From positions 48,871,217-48,935,216 of the forward strand of contig CM026397.1 of assembly GCA_014843695.1 (NCBI GenBank): a DNA stretch of 64,000 nucleotides, given 5' to 3'. Below are positions 39,198 through 50,080 of this stretch, piece by piece. Position 1 is the stretch's first letter, and every line of letters begins with the position of its first letter. The DNA comes from Archivesica marissinica. Lineage: Eukaryota > Mollusca > Bivalvia > Venerida > Vesicomyidae. The notes beneath the pieces are model-generated. The model was not told where the DNA came from. It saw only the letters and a program-made list of their open reading frames with translations, and made no database searches. The translations under genes and the position numbers were made by a program.

Positions 39198-42100
39198 CTA
39201 CAATTGAAGAGACGGAATAAAATGTGAACACAATGCACTGACAGCGGCGATAAAGGCACTGACAGCGGCGATAAAGGCACTGACAGCGGCGATAAAGGCA
39301 CTGACAGCGGCGATAAAGGCACTGACAGCGGCGATAAAGGCACTGACAGCGGCGATAAAGGCACTGACAGCGGCGATAAAGGCACTGACAGCGGCGATAA
39401 AGGCACTGACAGCGGCGATAAAGGCACTGACGGCGGCGATAAAGGCACTGACGGCGGCTATAAAGGCACTGACGGCGGCTATAAAGGCACTGACGGCGGC
39501 GATAAAGGCACTGACGGCGGCGATAAAGGCACTGACGGCGGCGATAAAGGCACTGACGGCGGCGATAAAGGCACTGCCGGCGGCTATAAAGGCACTGACG
39601 GCGGCGATAAAGGCACTGACGGCGGCGATAAAGGCACTGACGGCGGCGATAAAGGCACTGACGGCGGCGATAAAGGCACTGACAGCGGCTATAAAGGCAC
39701 TGACAGCGGCGATAAAGGCACTGACAGCGGCGATAAAGGCACTGACAGCGGCGATAAAGGCACTGACAGCGGCGATAAAGGCACTGACAGCGGCTATAAA
39801 GGCACTGACAGCGGCGATAAAGGCACTGACAGCGGCGATAAAGGCACTGACAGCGGCTATAAAGGCACTGACAGCGGCGATAAAGGCACTGACAGCGGCG
39901 ATAAAGGCACTGACAGCGGCGATAAAGGCACTGACAGCGGCGATAAAGGCACTGACAGCGGCTATAAAGGCACTGACAGCGGCGATAAAGGCACTGACAG
40001 CGGCGATAAAGGCACTGACAGCGGCGATAAAGGCACTGACAGCGGCGATAAAGGCACTGACAGCGGCTATAAAGGCACTGACAGCGGCGATAAAGGCACT
40101 GACAGCGGCGATAAAGGCACTGACAGCGGCGATAAAGGCACTGACAGCGGCGATAAAGGCACTGACAGCGGCGATAAAGGCACTGACAGCGGCGATATGC
40201 TGTTGAAATTATATATATACTGACACCATAAATAAATGTTGCACTTTTATATTGAGCGTTACTTTTTCGATACAATTTTAGAATTATGGATTTTACTATC
40301 ATGAGTGAAGAAAATAATCCTTCACACATTGCACTAATTTACCCAAAATCTTCACACATTGCACTAATTTACCCAAAATCTTCACACATTGCACTAATTT
40401 ACCCAAAATCTTCACACATTGCACTAATTTACCCAAAATCTTCACACATTGCACTAATTTACCCAAAATCTTCACACATTGCACTAATTTACCCAAAATC
40501 TCCACACATTGCACTTATTTACCCAAAATCTTCACACATTGCACTTATTTACCCAATATTTCGAACATTTTTATACTAAATTTCATATATTTGTTTCTGA
40601 AAGGATATAAATTTTACCTCTACGCACAGTTTCTTTTTGGTGTCAGTAAAAGTAAAGTAAAAGTAAAGTAAAGTGTTTGTTTATTAAAGGGCCAGCCATT
40701 TCTGACTTATGAGACACCTCTTTTTTATGAACATCAGTACTTCCCAAATCCTATGCTTGTGTGCCAGACGTCAGGCTAGTAGGCACTCGGTAACCATTAT
40801 TTAACTAGCTGGCGGCTCACCAACCGGCCATATCAGAACGAACCCCTGACGAGATTCGAACCTTCGACTTCCCGCTCCGTAGGCCTTAACCACTAGACCA
40901 CGAAGACGGTCAGTATATATATCTATATAATTTCTTTTGTAACATGGGCTGTGTGGCCAATTGGTTGTAATTGTTGAATTCCCAGCTCTTGCTCATATTC
41001 TGGGTTTGAATCTAACAAGAGATGTCAATATTCTTTCATGGGTGGAATCAATATTATCTCATGTGTGGAATCAATATTATCTCATGTGTGGAATCAATAT
41101 TATCTCATGTGTGGAATCAATATTATCTCATGTGTGGAATCAATATTCTTTCAGATAGTGGAGCTTAAACACATATCTGAATAACAAACAACATAGATCC
41201 TAATCAGATGCGACCTTTTGCTGTCGCTGATCAGGATCTATGTTGTTTGCACATTCTGTCTAATTTATTTGGCAGATTAAGGGTTAAATCACACACACAA
41301 AAATTGCTCGAAATTTATATGAACGATAATTACCGCTTTTCTTAGCACAGTCGATGAAATCCTTCCGTGCTGCTGGAGTCGGGTTGGTGTTATCTGCCAC
41401 TACCCGCTTCCCGGCCTTGAGAGCTTCAGTAGTTGCCTACAAGTAGTAACCACAAGAAAAATAGTACACCAATACATTTTTTTTTTAGGGAGAAGTTGAG
41501 CCCCCAGAGGGCGAAGTCAGGGTCCTAGGGTGACTATTTCGCCCACTATAATGATCCCTGAACTGTACATACAACTAAAACTTCAACATAAAAACCATTA
41601 ATGTGCTCAAAGTTTCATCTAAATAGTCCAACATTTCGCAAATATAGATATCAAAGTGGTACCTTACTTTTCAGACACACTGTATTTGCATTTAATGGTC
41701 ATAACGCATGCTCCTTTCAAAACTAGACTGCACTTGATCACTCGTACGTTGGCACCAGTTTTACACCTTCTTTCCACTAAAGATGTGATTTGACTATTTC
41801 ATTGGAAACTTCTCTTGATTAAATATTTTATATTACCTTGACACATTTCTGCATAGTCCCCATAGTATCCCTGTTCACAGCCACATAACCACGAGACTCG
41901 AAGTAACGTTTGCGGAATGTACTTTTGCCCGTTGCAGGTGCCCCGACCATGATAACCACCTCGGGGGACTGAAAATAGTAAACATAAATATCTCAGAGGG
42001 AATGGAAACATGCATTTTTTCCCGTTCTTTTATTTACTGAATATTTACACATATTTGCATGATTATCTGTGATACACACATACATGATACTACTATGCTA

Positions 42101-45100
42101 TAAATAATAATATACCGTCCATGTTCACCTATAAGACGAGTTTTTAACCACAAGATCATGGTCACAATGTGGCTTCCCGTCTTATAAGTGAGAGCTAAAA
42201 TTAAAAAATCCAAAAATAATATTTTATTTTTGTTTTTAGTCTTATAAGTGAGAGGTAAAATTAAAAAATCCAAAAATAATATTTTATTTTTGTTTTTAAT
42301 GTGTTAAATGGTATTATATTCATAATTATTAAATAGAAAAAAGAAAGCTGAAACTGAAAATGTCTTAAATTTGTATGTGTGTGTTTTACGTTTATTTATC
42401 GTCGCTATCGGTTGCCCATATGAGCGACGCCTCGTGAAGAGATTAGTCATTTTAGATGATAGTGCAATGATATAGAGAGAGACCCATTCCAGAGTCTCCT
42501 CTGGTTCTTTTACATGCATGGTGTAAAGCACCGACACCAGACCTCGGTTTAACGTCCCATCTGAAAGACTGTTAATTTTATTAGGGTCAGATGGGGGATC
42601 GAACCTGCGATCCCTGGATTACCAGTCCAGAGTGTTACCACTGCTCTACATATCCGTCTATATAGCAGTTAGTTCATTATGTTCAATATATTAATCTGTT
42701 TGGCTATGTATGCGTTTCTAGCGCTACTAAGAATGAAGTGGTAAATGACGTTGAACGATCGCACAACATTCACATAATATTTATCATTTCCAAAAACATC
42801 GTCATTGTTAATTTATACAAATTTATTTTAGCTCGATTGTAAAACAAGTTCTTACAACATATATTAATCACTCTCATGACCTCATTCCTGATGGAATACA
42901 TCGCCACGAGAGAGAGAGAGAGATGAGGAGGCAATGTGGAATTTAATGCCTTGGCTAAGGACACAATCGTAATGACTCCAGCGGGACTCAAACTCTGGGC
43001 ATTTATGGACTCTATATTATCATTGGAAAGTAACAAATTTACATTTAGCACGTTTGTGGTGAAAATAATAGTCAAATATGTCATTAACAAAATGAGAAAA
43101 ACACATTAATGAATACTTGTGTGTTATTTTACCCAGCATGCATAGAGGTAAACTCACGTTGCTATGGTATTCCTTGTCTGTTGCTTCTGATGGTTTTGGC
43201 AGGAATGGCTTAGGGTCCACACTAAGCCAAGCAAATTTGGCAGGACTCTCGCCCAGGAAGTACTCTTCAGGGGTCTGAAAGTCTGAAATGTAAAGTAAAA
43301 TATGTTAGTAGCCCACAAGAGCTTGGAATTCAGAAAGATACCGGTATTCCATAATATATCCTCGGATTTCCAATTACAATTTAAGAGCTTATTTAAATTA
43401 AATTTGCCGTATACTGAAAATATGAAAATACGGCATGTTGTACTATTTCGCAATATGTGACCTGAAAACTTTCACTCAACCTTTATGATAATGCTTTGGC
43501 AAATAAAATATGTACCACATTGGGCTGTCCGATTAGCGCAGTGGTTAGCGCGCTCGCTTCTCAACAATGCAACCTGGGTTCGATCCTTGGACCGGGTAGT
43601 ATGTGAGATGGTATGGTGGTCGCCAGATCGGACTGGTGGGTTTTCTGCGGGTATTCTGGTTTCCTCCCACACAAATGACCACATATACACTTTTATCCGC
43701 ACCAACGAGAATGATTAATATAAGTTGCTAAAACTTGCTTCGCAATCGTTGTAAAATAAATAAAGTTTATTTATTTATACATGTAAATAAATAAAGTTTA
43801 AACAAAATATGTATGCTTTGCAGTTTTCTTTACATTTTAGTTAGATTATGGGGAAATGCACAGTGCAGTGGTACAATATAGTGTTGAATGCACAGTACAG
43901 TGGTACAATATAGTGTTGAATGCACAGTGCAGTGGTACAATATAGTGTTGAATGCACAGTACAGTGGTACAATATAGTGTTGAATGCACAGTACAGTGGT
44001 ACAATATAGTGTTGAATGCACAGTACAGTGGTACAATATAGTGTTGAATGCACAGTACAGTGGTACAATATAGTGTTGAATGCACAGTGCAGTGGTACAA
44101 TATAGTGTTGAATGCACAGTGCAGTGGTACAATATAGTGTTGAATGCACAGTACAGTGGTACAATATAGTGTTGAATGCACAGTACAGTGGTACAATATA
44201 GTGTTGAATGCACAGTACAGCGGTACAATAGTGTTGAATGCACAGTGCAGTGGTACAATATAGTGTTGAATGCACAGTACAGTGGTACAATATAGTGTTG
44301 AATATTTCTTTCCAGTTGTCACTAGTGACTGCTTCACAGATGCCTAACAAAAAATCTTGAATATGTCCCCACCACATTGATCACGCAGGTTAATTGCCCT
44401 GGATTATATTATTGAAGCATTCAAATGATGTAAATAAAACCTTAAAGTCAGCTTTTTGTCTGGACTTTACATTTCATAAACATTTTTTATTATACACGTA
44501 CTACTGCAAAATCTGACTGCCCTGATCGGACAAGCAGCCTGGAGTTTGCCAAACAGGTGAGTGGTGGCTTTATGCCATGTAAGTACTGAACCTTTAGGGG
44601 TATTACTATTTCTTGAATTGTAAACAATTGAAATGGCTTTGCAAATGTAATCCAGTAACTCTCATAATGCATGAAGTCTATATACAGTGTGAGAGTGATT
44701 AATATAAGTCGTTAAAGCTTGTTTCGCAATTGTAAGATAAATAAAGTTTATACTTTTTTTACATGACCTCTGCAAATGACATGACATCCAGTAGACTCAC
44801 AATACATGAAGCATACATGACCTATGCAGTTTGCACTATAATGTACAGTTTGACAACATAGTATATTATAGGTCTACATACAGTCAAGTCTGTGTTAGTG
44901 GTGATCTACATTAAGCAGCCAACCTGTATTAAGCAGCCAAAACCCCTCGAGTTTCCCCAGGCGTTGATATGATCAGAAACTCAACACGGCTCAATTAACG
45001 GTTTTGGTGTTAAATGAATATATTTAAATATAACTGATCAGGCAACATATATCAATGCCTGATCCCAGGTTAGTGGCTGGCCTAAATTAATACTTACCAA

Positions 45101-48100
45101 CTCCTAAGTTGCTAGCAAACTTGCGGTCACTACAAGAGAAATCCTTCGGTTTTCCTGGTGCCCATAGTTTGGCCCTTCCAGCAGCATCCCCGATATATAA
45201 ACACTTAGATCTGTCCACCTGTGAGAATGCAAACAGCAACCGTATGTGATATCACATATTCAAGTTGTAGATAGCGAAATTCCGATCCGCAGATATCATC
45301 TATACGTTTATGAATTGTAGATATCTACTGTATGTTTATGAATTGTAGATATCTACTGTATGTTTATGAATTGTAGATATCTACTGTATGTTTATGAATT
45401 GAAGATATTAGTTTATATAACTTTATTTTAGCTCGATTGCAAAACAAGTTCTTATAACTTATATTAATCACTCTTGAGACCTCAATCCTGATGGAATCCA
45501 TTGCCACGAGGGAGAGAGAAGAGGCAACATGGAATTTAAATGCCTTGCCTAAGGGCACAATCGTAACTGCTCCAGCGGGGCTCGAACTTGTAGATATAAT
45601 CTGTAAACCAATTAATTTTAATGGTCTTAGAAGATATTAAATACTTAATGAAACGATATCTGAATCAAGAAATGTTACCTTAACACCCTGGTTACAGTTG
45701 GATTCCCAAAATTCCCACATCATTGTGCTTGGTTTTCTGTAATGGTTCTCCCCTGTACAAACAAATGCCTGAAAATAGATGAGCAGGTTATACTGATACG
45801 TAAAATCTGTGCATGTATGACAAGTTATTTTACAGTGACGATTGATGCGTACCACTACACAAACGTCACTACCCAGAGAAAACCCACCTGTCAGATATTA
45901 CAACCATCGTACCATCTTACATACTTCCCAGTCTGAGGATCGAACCTGCGTTGCATTGTAAGAAGCGAGTATGCTAACAACTGCGCTAATCGGACAGCCA
46001 AATGTTTAATGTTAACATCATCAAAAATAGATATTGTATATTCCTGGCCATAAGTCAACCTGTTTCTCAACCAGAAATGTGATGAAAGTCGACTTATGGA
46101 TGAGCAATGATAAAAATAATTGGGAAAAAGAGTTTATTTGAGCTCGATTGTTTAAACAAGTTCTTACAACTTATATTAATCACTCTCGAGATATCGCTCC
46201 TGATGGAATCCATCGCCACGAGGGAGAGATAAGAGGCACTGTGGAATTTAAATACCTTGCTTAACCCTTTCAACACCACATACCTCTAAATAGGCTGACA
46301 AAAAGTGTAGATCCAGATGAGCCGGCTCGTGACCAGCCGTCTCATCAGGATCTGCACTTTTTGCCAGTGATATGACTATTTTTAGACATAATTACCCATT
46401 TTGATAAATGAACTTGTCCAAATGTAATTTTCTTATTCATTTATTGGTCTAAGAATATCATGGACCAGTCCATGTCAGTTACTTGGTGTTGAAAGAGTTA
46501 AGGGTACAATCGTAACGTCTCCAGCGAGGCTCGAACTCCGGGCCGATCGCACCTGAAGCGAATGCACTACCACTGCGCTATCACAACTTGATGTGGTTGC
46601 AGGTGATGGAACGATAATTAATAGCAATTGATGTGATTGTTTTTGTTTGTTAGTTTGTTTGTTTGTTTTGCAAACTCCGGACCTTTTGCACCTGAAGCGA
46701 ACATGCTACCACTGCACTATCACGACTTCCATTTAATTCAGTTGGCTTAGACAATTATTTATAGGACTCGCTTAACCCATTCAACCCCAAGTAACTGACA
46801 TGGACTGGTGCATGATATTTTCAGACCAATACATTAATAAGAACATTACATTTGGACCAGTTCATTTATAAAAATGGGTAATTTTTGTCTAAAAATAATA
46901 TTACTGGCAAAAAGTGCAGATCCTGATGAGATGGCTATTGAGAGGCCTGTGGTGTTGAAAGGGTTACACCCAAACCTAACATGGATAGTGGAGATGCTTT
47001 AAAACATGTTTTAATCCCATACATGTTTTGTCGTGGGAACTTATCTGATAGGACAGAGTTTTAGCTTAAACAATATTTTATTCAAGAATGGTACATAACA
47101 TAGGAATAGTTGCAATAGCAGTTAGGATTGGGAAAAAAGTTACATAGTAACTTATTCGAATCCCTTATATAACGGATAAGAGTTTTGCAACAGGAGCATG
47201 AAGACTAATCATACATTTGAAGAAACGTTGCCATTACAACATTAGTAATGTTGATGGGACATCATTCTCCGTTATTATGAGGACAATAAAAGGGGCTACT
47301 TGAAACTGAAATAAAACAAAGAAAACTGACCAGGACAGGAATGTCAAGCTCTTTGATGATGTCCTCTATCTTCCTCTGCAGTTCTTCTGGCATCACCTTC
47401 AGCTTCTCTATACCGGCCTGGTTTGTGAAGAAGATGACCCTATAACCGATCTTGTGAAGCTCGCGTAACTTGTCTGGTACACACTCATCCCACCACTCCC
47501 AATCGGATGCACCTGACATTATTAACACAATATTAGATAAATTTGCATATGAATTATAGTATTATTTATGGATGTCGTGATAGCGCAGTGGATGCGCGTT
47601 CGCTTCAGGTGCGAAAGGTCTGGAGTTCGAGCCCCGCTGGAGCCGTTACGATTGTGCCCTTAGGCAAGGCATTTAAATTCCACGTTGCCTCTTCTCTCTC
47701 CCTCGAGGCGATGGATTCCATCAGGAATGAGGTCTCGAGAGTGATTAATATAAGTTGTGATAACTTGTTTCGCAATCGAGCTAAAATAAATTTGTATAGT
47801 ATTATTTTTCCAACTTAAAAATCTGTCCCCAAATAAACTGGCTTTGTGAAATCACAATTTGTCAACTACCCCTCCTTTTATGGATTTTATGTTGTAAATA
47901 GCAGCTTGCCTTAGTTAGAACTATCATAAATTTATATATCATTTACACACTGTTAACATTTCCCCTATTTAAAAGTAAATATAAAATGGTAAACAATATA
48001 CTACTCTATTTCCTGTATGTATGTTCCATCCACTGCAATTTTTCATCATTTACAAGTCCATTAATTTCAAAATTTGTGGTGTAACAAAGTTAAACTATAC

Positions 48101-48719
48101 ATTTTTGCAAATGGTTTGATGAGATCTACCAGAAAATGTATAGTTTTACATGTATTATAGCTGTTAATAAAAGCATTGAATGTTGCTACCCCTACAATAT
48201 AATATAATAACTACCGGTAAAATCGTTTTTATTAGTTAACTAAACTATTATGAGAAATACATATTTGCATATAACATGACTTCTGCATGTTAGGCAGTAG
48301 ATGAACAAGATCACATGTTTTCCTCCTAGAATTTTTAAATCCCCATTCATTGACCTCTGGATCCGCCCCCGTGATGTACTAGTTCAGTTACCGCCCGGTG
48401 TTAAGGGTCAAGTATGCATGTTCGCATGTTCATGTCAATTAATTTAATATATTCAATAATTCATTAACTTACCTGATGCAAACTTTCGTCCACTTGCAGT
48501 TTTAATAACAGTGAAGTCGATATCGAACCCTGCAGCTTTGACACTTCCTGGCAAGGATGCTGAGGTAAGAGTCAAAAGGGGGCACACGTTTTTCACAACA
48601 TCACCATGGTATTCCCATTTCAAGTTGTCACACAGATCCGTCTCTCCCTTTGCGCGCTTAGCTTTAATTTCTGCCTGTTCGGCAGCTTTTCGTTTTAAAC
48701 CAGCTCGTCGGCCACTCAT
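38956..48719 (-). CDS. PNKP: PNKP: bifunctional polynucleotide 3'-phosphatase/5'-kinase, complete, no FHA domain
   Basis: PNKP cleans DNA break ends by removing 3'-phosphate and phosphorylating 5'-OH, in base-excision, single-strand-break and end-joining repair. Exons on the minus strand are 48473-48719, 47331-47512, 45679-45768, 45098-45218, 43158-43282, 41837-41968, 41334-41436 and 38956-39197. They total 1242 bp (413 residues plus stop) with consistent phases. A basic tract (residues 7-24) looks like an NLS. HAD phosphatase signatures: FDIDFT (Asp66, Asp68), FFTNQ (Thr112), YRKP (Lys155), GDAAGR (Asp184). Kinase signatures: Walker [10 protein letters not shown] (264-272), VNRD (Asp289), DNTNP (314-318). 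Vertebrate PNKP is about 520 residues because of an N-terminal FHA domain, absent here. An in-frame stop lies upstream of the chosen ATG. Confidence 0.95.
39234..40196. repeat. 21-bp array next to PNKP exon 8, about 46 copies
   Basis: Unit CACTGACAGCGGCGATAAAG plus G. Variants: CGGCGG in place of CAGCGG in a middle block (about 39430-39680), and GGCTATAAA units every four or five copies. On the minus strand it reads as repeated CQCLYRR and stays open into exon 8. It ends only about 36 bp before the exon 8 acceptor. Confidence 0.95.
40228..40640 (+). mobile_element. Interspersed repeat F with internal 30-bp array
   Basis: Matches 31722-32235. Here the segment CTTCACACATTGCACTAATT plus TACCCAAAAT is repeated eight times (40318-40557). 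Confidence 0.6.
40318..40557. repeat. 30-bp array, 8 copies
   Basis: Unit CTTCACACATTGCACTAATT plus TACCCAAAAT, nearly identical copies. Confidence 0.93.
40735..40912 (-). mobile_element. tRNA-like SINE (further family)
   Basis: On the minus strand: CGTGGTCTAGTGGTTAAGGC (A box) and AAGGTTCGAATCTCGTC (B box), then an unrelated body. It is single in this window. Confidence 0.5.
41036..41152. repeat. 23-bp array, about 5 copies
   Basis: Unit TCATGTGTGGAATCAATATT plus ATC. Confidence 0.88.
41155..41290. mobile_element. MITE family 2, partial
   Basis: AAACAACATAGATCCTAATC and ATCAGGATCTATGTTGTTTG arms. Right end GGCAGATTAAGGGTTAA. Confidence 0.55.
41334..41436 (-). CDS. PNKP: PNKP exon 7
   Basis: It encodes [20 protein letters not shown] then [12 protein letters not shown]. 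The DNTNP loop is typical of the PNK kinase domain. Phase 0 to 1. Confidence 0.94.
41475..41565 (-). mobile_element. hAT-like MITE (family E), partial
   Basis: Reverse text TTAGGGAGAAGTTGAGCCCC through GCGAAGTCAGGGTCCTAGGG. Confidence 0.5.
41837..41968 (-). CDS. PNKP: PNKP exon 6, kinase P-loop
   Basis: It encodes [18 protein letters not shown], then [19 protein letters not shown]. It carries Walker A (Lys270) and the catalytic Asp of VNRD. Phase 0 to 0. Confidence 0.95.
42115..42300. repeat. CCTATAAGACG repeat with 60-bp duplication
   Basis: CACCTATAAGACGAGTTTTT matches the MITE-like repeat at 27490. GTCTTATAAGTGAGAG plus the A/T-rich text after it occurs twice, 60 bp apart. Confidence 0.55.
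42378..42655 (-). mobile_element. SINE family C, full-length
   Basis: TGTGTTTTACGTTTATTTAT to the reversed head (GGGGGATCGAACCTGCGATC, TGTTACCACTGCTCTACA). Confidence 0.82.
42818..43010 (-). mobile_element. SINE family A
   Basis: AGCTCGATTGTAAAACAAGT through CCATCAGGAATGAGG (reverse) to ACTCCAGCGGGACTCAAACT. The head end is missing. Confidence 0.75.
43158..43282 (-). CDS. PNKP: PNKP exon 5, phosphatase-kinase linker
   Basis: It encodes [20 protein letters not shown] then [27 protein letters not shown] is the PNKP linker signature. Phase 1 to 0, donor AAC/GTGAGT. Confidence 0.92.
43526..43775 (+). mobile_element. SINE family B, full-length
   Basis: Head TCCGATTAGCGCAGTGGTTA and GGGTTCGATCCTTGGACCGG, tail GTTGTAAAATAAATAAAGTT. 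It lies in a PNKP intron, opposite to the gene. Confidence 0.87.
43856..44302. repeat. 32-bp array, 14 copies
   Basis: Unit GTACAATATAGTGTTGAATG plus CACAGTACAGTG. A/G variation (CAGTACAG or CAGTGCAG) and one 30-bp unit near 44220. The period is not a multiple of 3, so all three minus frames are open; these ORFs are not genes. Confidence 0.94.
45098..45218 (-). CDS. PNKP: PNKP exon 4
   Basis: It encodes [20 protein letters not shown] then [21 protein letters not shown] is the acidic HAD motif IV, and the rest matches the PNKP-specific phosphatase end. Phase 0 to 1. Confidence 0.95.
45294..45404. repeat. 28-bp array, about 3-4 copies
   Basis: Unit TGTAGATATCTACTGTATGT plus TTATGAAT. Confidence 0.85.
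45412..45590 (-). mobile_element. SINE family A
   Basis: AGCTCGATTGCAAAACAAGT to CAGCGGGGCTCGAACTT. Truncated in the head. Confidence 0.78.
45679..45768 (-). CDS. PNKP: PNKP exon 3
   Basis: Thirty codons in phase 0 encode [20 protein letters not shown] and onward. RKP is the HAD motif III lysine region. Donor AAG/GTAACA. Confidence 0.93.
45875..46001 (-). mobile_element. SINE family B, head half
   Basis: CAGAGAAAACCCACCTGTCA through GATCGAACCTGCGTTGCATT to CTGCGCTAATCGGACAG. Confidence 0.75.
46135..46595 (-). mobile_element. SINE family A interrupted by a TTAA MITE
   Basis: Tail and body at 46135-46260, head at 46502-46595 (ending CTGCGCTATCACAACTTG). The uninterrupted family reads CCTTGCCTAAGGGCACAAT across the break. 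Confidence 0.85.
46261..46501. mobile_element. piggyBac-type MITE (family 1) nested in SINE A
   Basis: TTAA at 46261-46264 and 46498-46501. Ends CCCTTTCAACACCA and GGTGTTGAAAGAG. The centre has the TAGATCCAGATGAGCC / CATCAGGATCTGCAC palindrome. Confidence 0.9.
46660..46735 (-). mobile_element. SINE family A, head fragment
   Basis: CAAACTCCGGACCTTTTGCA to CACTGCACTATCACGACTT, following a short (GTTT)n run. Confidence 0.6.
46772..46967. mobile_element. piggyBac-type MITE (family 1)
   Basis: TTAACCCATTCAACCCCAAG on the left and GGTGTTGAAAGGGTTAC on the right. One TTAA has mutated to TTAC. Confidence 0.75.
47331..47512 (-). CDS. PNKP: PNKP exon 2
   Basis: It encodes [18 protein letters not shown] and [14 protein letters not shown], carrying HAD motif II (Thr112, Asn113), and ends DIPVL at a GTCAGT donor. 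Phase 1 to 0. Confidence 0.93.
47570..47805 (+). mobile_element. SINE family A, full-length
   Basis: Head CGTGATAGCGCAGTGGATGC and GAGTTCGAGCCCCGCTGG, body CCATCAGGAATGAGGTCTCG, tail CGCAATCGAGCTAAAATAAA. It is the best reference copy in the window. The rest of this PNKP intron (47806-48472) shows nothing. Confidence 0.88.
48473..48719 (-). CDS. PNKP: PNKP exon 1 (start, NLS, phosphatase motif I)
   Basis: ATG at 48717-48719 starts [15 protein letters not shown]. An in-frame TAA shortly upstream makes this the first ATG of the exon. It ends in phase 1 at GCATCAG/GTAAGT. Motif I reads FDIDFT, whereas vertebrate PNKP has Gly at the fifth position. Confidence 0.9.
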
Positions 48720-48754
48720 GTTTGGAACTAACAAATTTTGAAATTATGTTGAAA

Positions 48755-48800
48755 CAGCAAATGTGTGTGTACTTATATACAGGAAATCCGGAAGTGGTAA
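48755..48800 (-). promoter_or_regulatory. Possible PNKP core promoter (ETS-type site and TATA-like box)
   Basis: About 35-80 bp upstream of the PNKP ATG, minus-strand reading gives CACTTCCGG (48788-48796, an ETS/GABP-type site) followed by GTATATAAGT (48771-48780). The spacing would suit a start site near 48745. This is motif-level evidence only. Confidence 0.3.
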
Positions 48801-48959
48801 TGTTTATATATGACGGAACGAGAAGCAAGTTTCGACATGTGAATACGGAAAATGACGATTACACACCCGGCTATTTCCGTGAAACTAATTATGTGAACGG
48901 AAAATGCCGACTACACGTTCGGAATGTTCCGTGTAGTAATCACCCTATGCAACCTGATA

Positions 48960-50080
48960 TTCGACATTTGCCGGTCGATCTCCTCACGACGTGTCGTGAC
49001 CGATGCACATCCCGCAGCAGCAGCGTAGGATTCTGGGATCTTCTGGTCGTCGATCTTGCGAAGGGGGAGGCTCGCCAGCATGTGGATCCATGACTACGGT
49101 ACATCAGGACAGATCCGTCGTCTCTTCTAGATAGTGCCTAATTATACACTATATCTTCGCTGGCTACTTCAATCTTTCCTCCTCCTTGTGCTTCTCCAAC
49201 GGATAGACGAGACGGCGGACCTGAGGGAGCGGCAACGGTCGTGGCATCCACGCTCCCCTGAGTGACAACCGACGACCAGATGTCTAACTGCCAGATCCGT
49301 ATAAATGCTGCTGCGGGGAGACCAACAGTGAGGAGGGTGGCCCTACAAGGGACCGAGTACAGAAAGACCAGGCATTGTCACCCTGCCACGGAATGAAGGA
49401 ACCTCCTGAGGATTTCATCCTGAGCTCACATCGGGAGATTGTGTCACCGTTCCGAAGTGACCAATCCACGCCGCTGACGCATACAGACGAGGACCCGCAT
49501 CGACTCTTCGGAGTGTCAACACTTACCTAGATCGGCGACAGCTAATACTGGGGCGCTGAAGAGGCACACACGTCGCCTCGAACTCTTTTATCAGTCTACC
49601 AATGAAGGCCATTGGGGATGGAGGGATGCGACCTCGACCCCGGATGCGTCAACGGGGTGGACAACAACGGAACAACAGAACCATTTTGCTGGTGTGAGCC
49701 GACCCAGGAAATCGGCACAGGGCTCGTCACCCTGTTGTCGGGGAGATGATGCCAGGCGCAGGGAACGTCACCCTGTCGTTTGGTATCGCTCCATAACTGG
49801 GTCAACGATGAAGAAGCACCTCCACAGCGACTGGATGACCTCATTTCTTCATCCAGTCAGCGACCAAACCTTCAACCACCTTGACTTTAACTACCAGTAC
49901 CACAATCATCTTGGATTTAAACAACTTAGACATAACCAACAAGGAATCGAGTAACCTAATCATCTTGGACCATAATCTTCACGGGAATCTACAAACTTCA
50001 ATCTACACCACTCTACAAGACACCGACGACTCAACACTTCATCTCAGCGAATAATCGACGGTGCGAAAGCACGTTAGCTC
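48960..50080. other. GC-rich block, origin unknown
   Basis: Composition rises clearly above the AT-rich surroundings. There is no long ORF, but many CGACG and ACCGACGAC-like words and short (ATC)n at about 50125. It may be a degraded mobile element, or CpG-rich upstream DNA of PNKP. No domain is recognisable. Confidence 0.3.

Noticed and set aside
38956..40329. 457-codon ORF as one gene
   Set aside because: Only the 38956-39197 part is PNKP exon 8. The rest is intron and the 21-bp array left open by its period.
43830..44377. Three overlapping minus ORFs of 140-180 codons
   Set aside because: 32-bp array read in all three frames.
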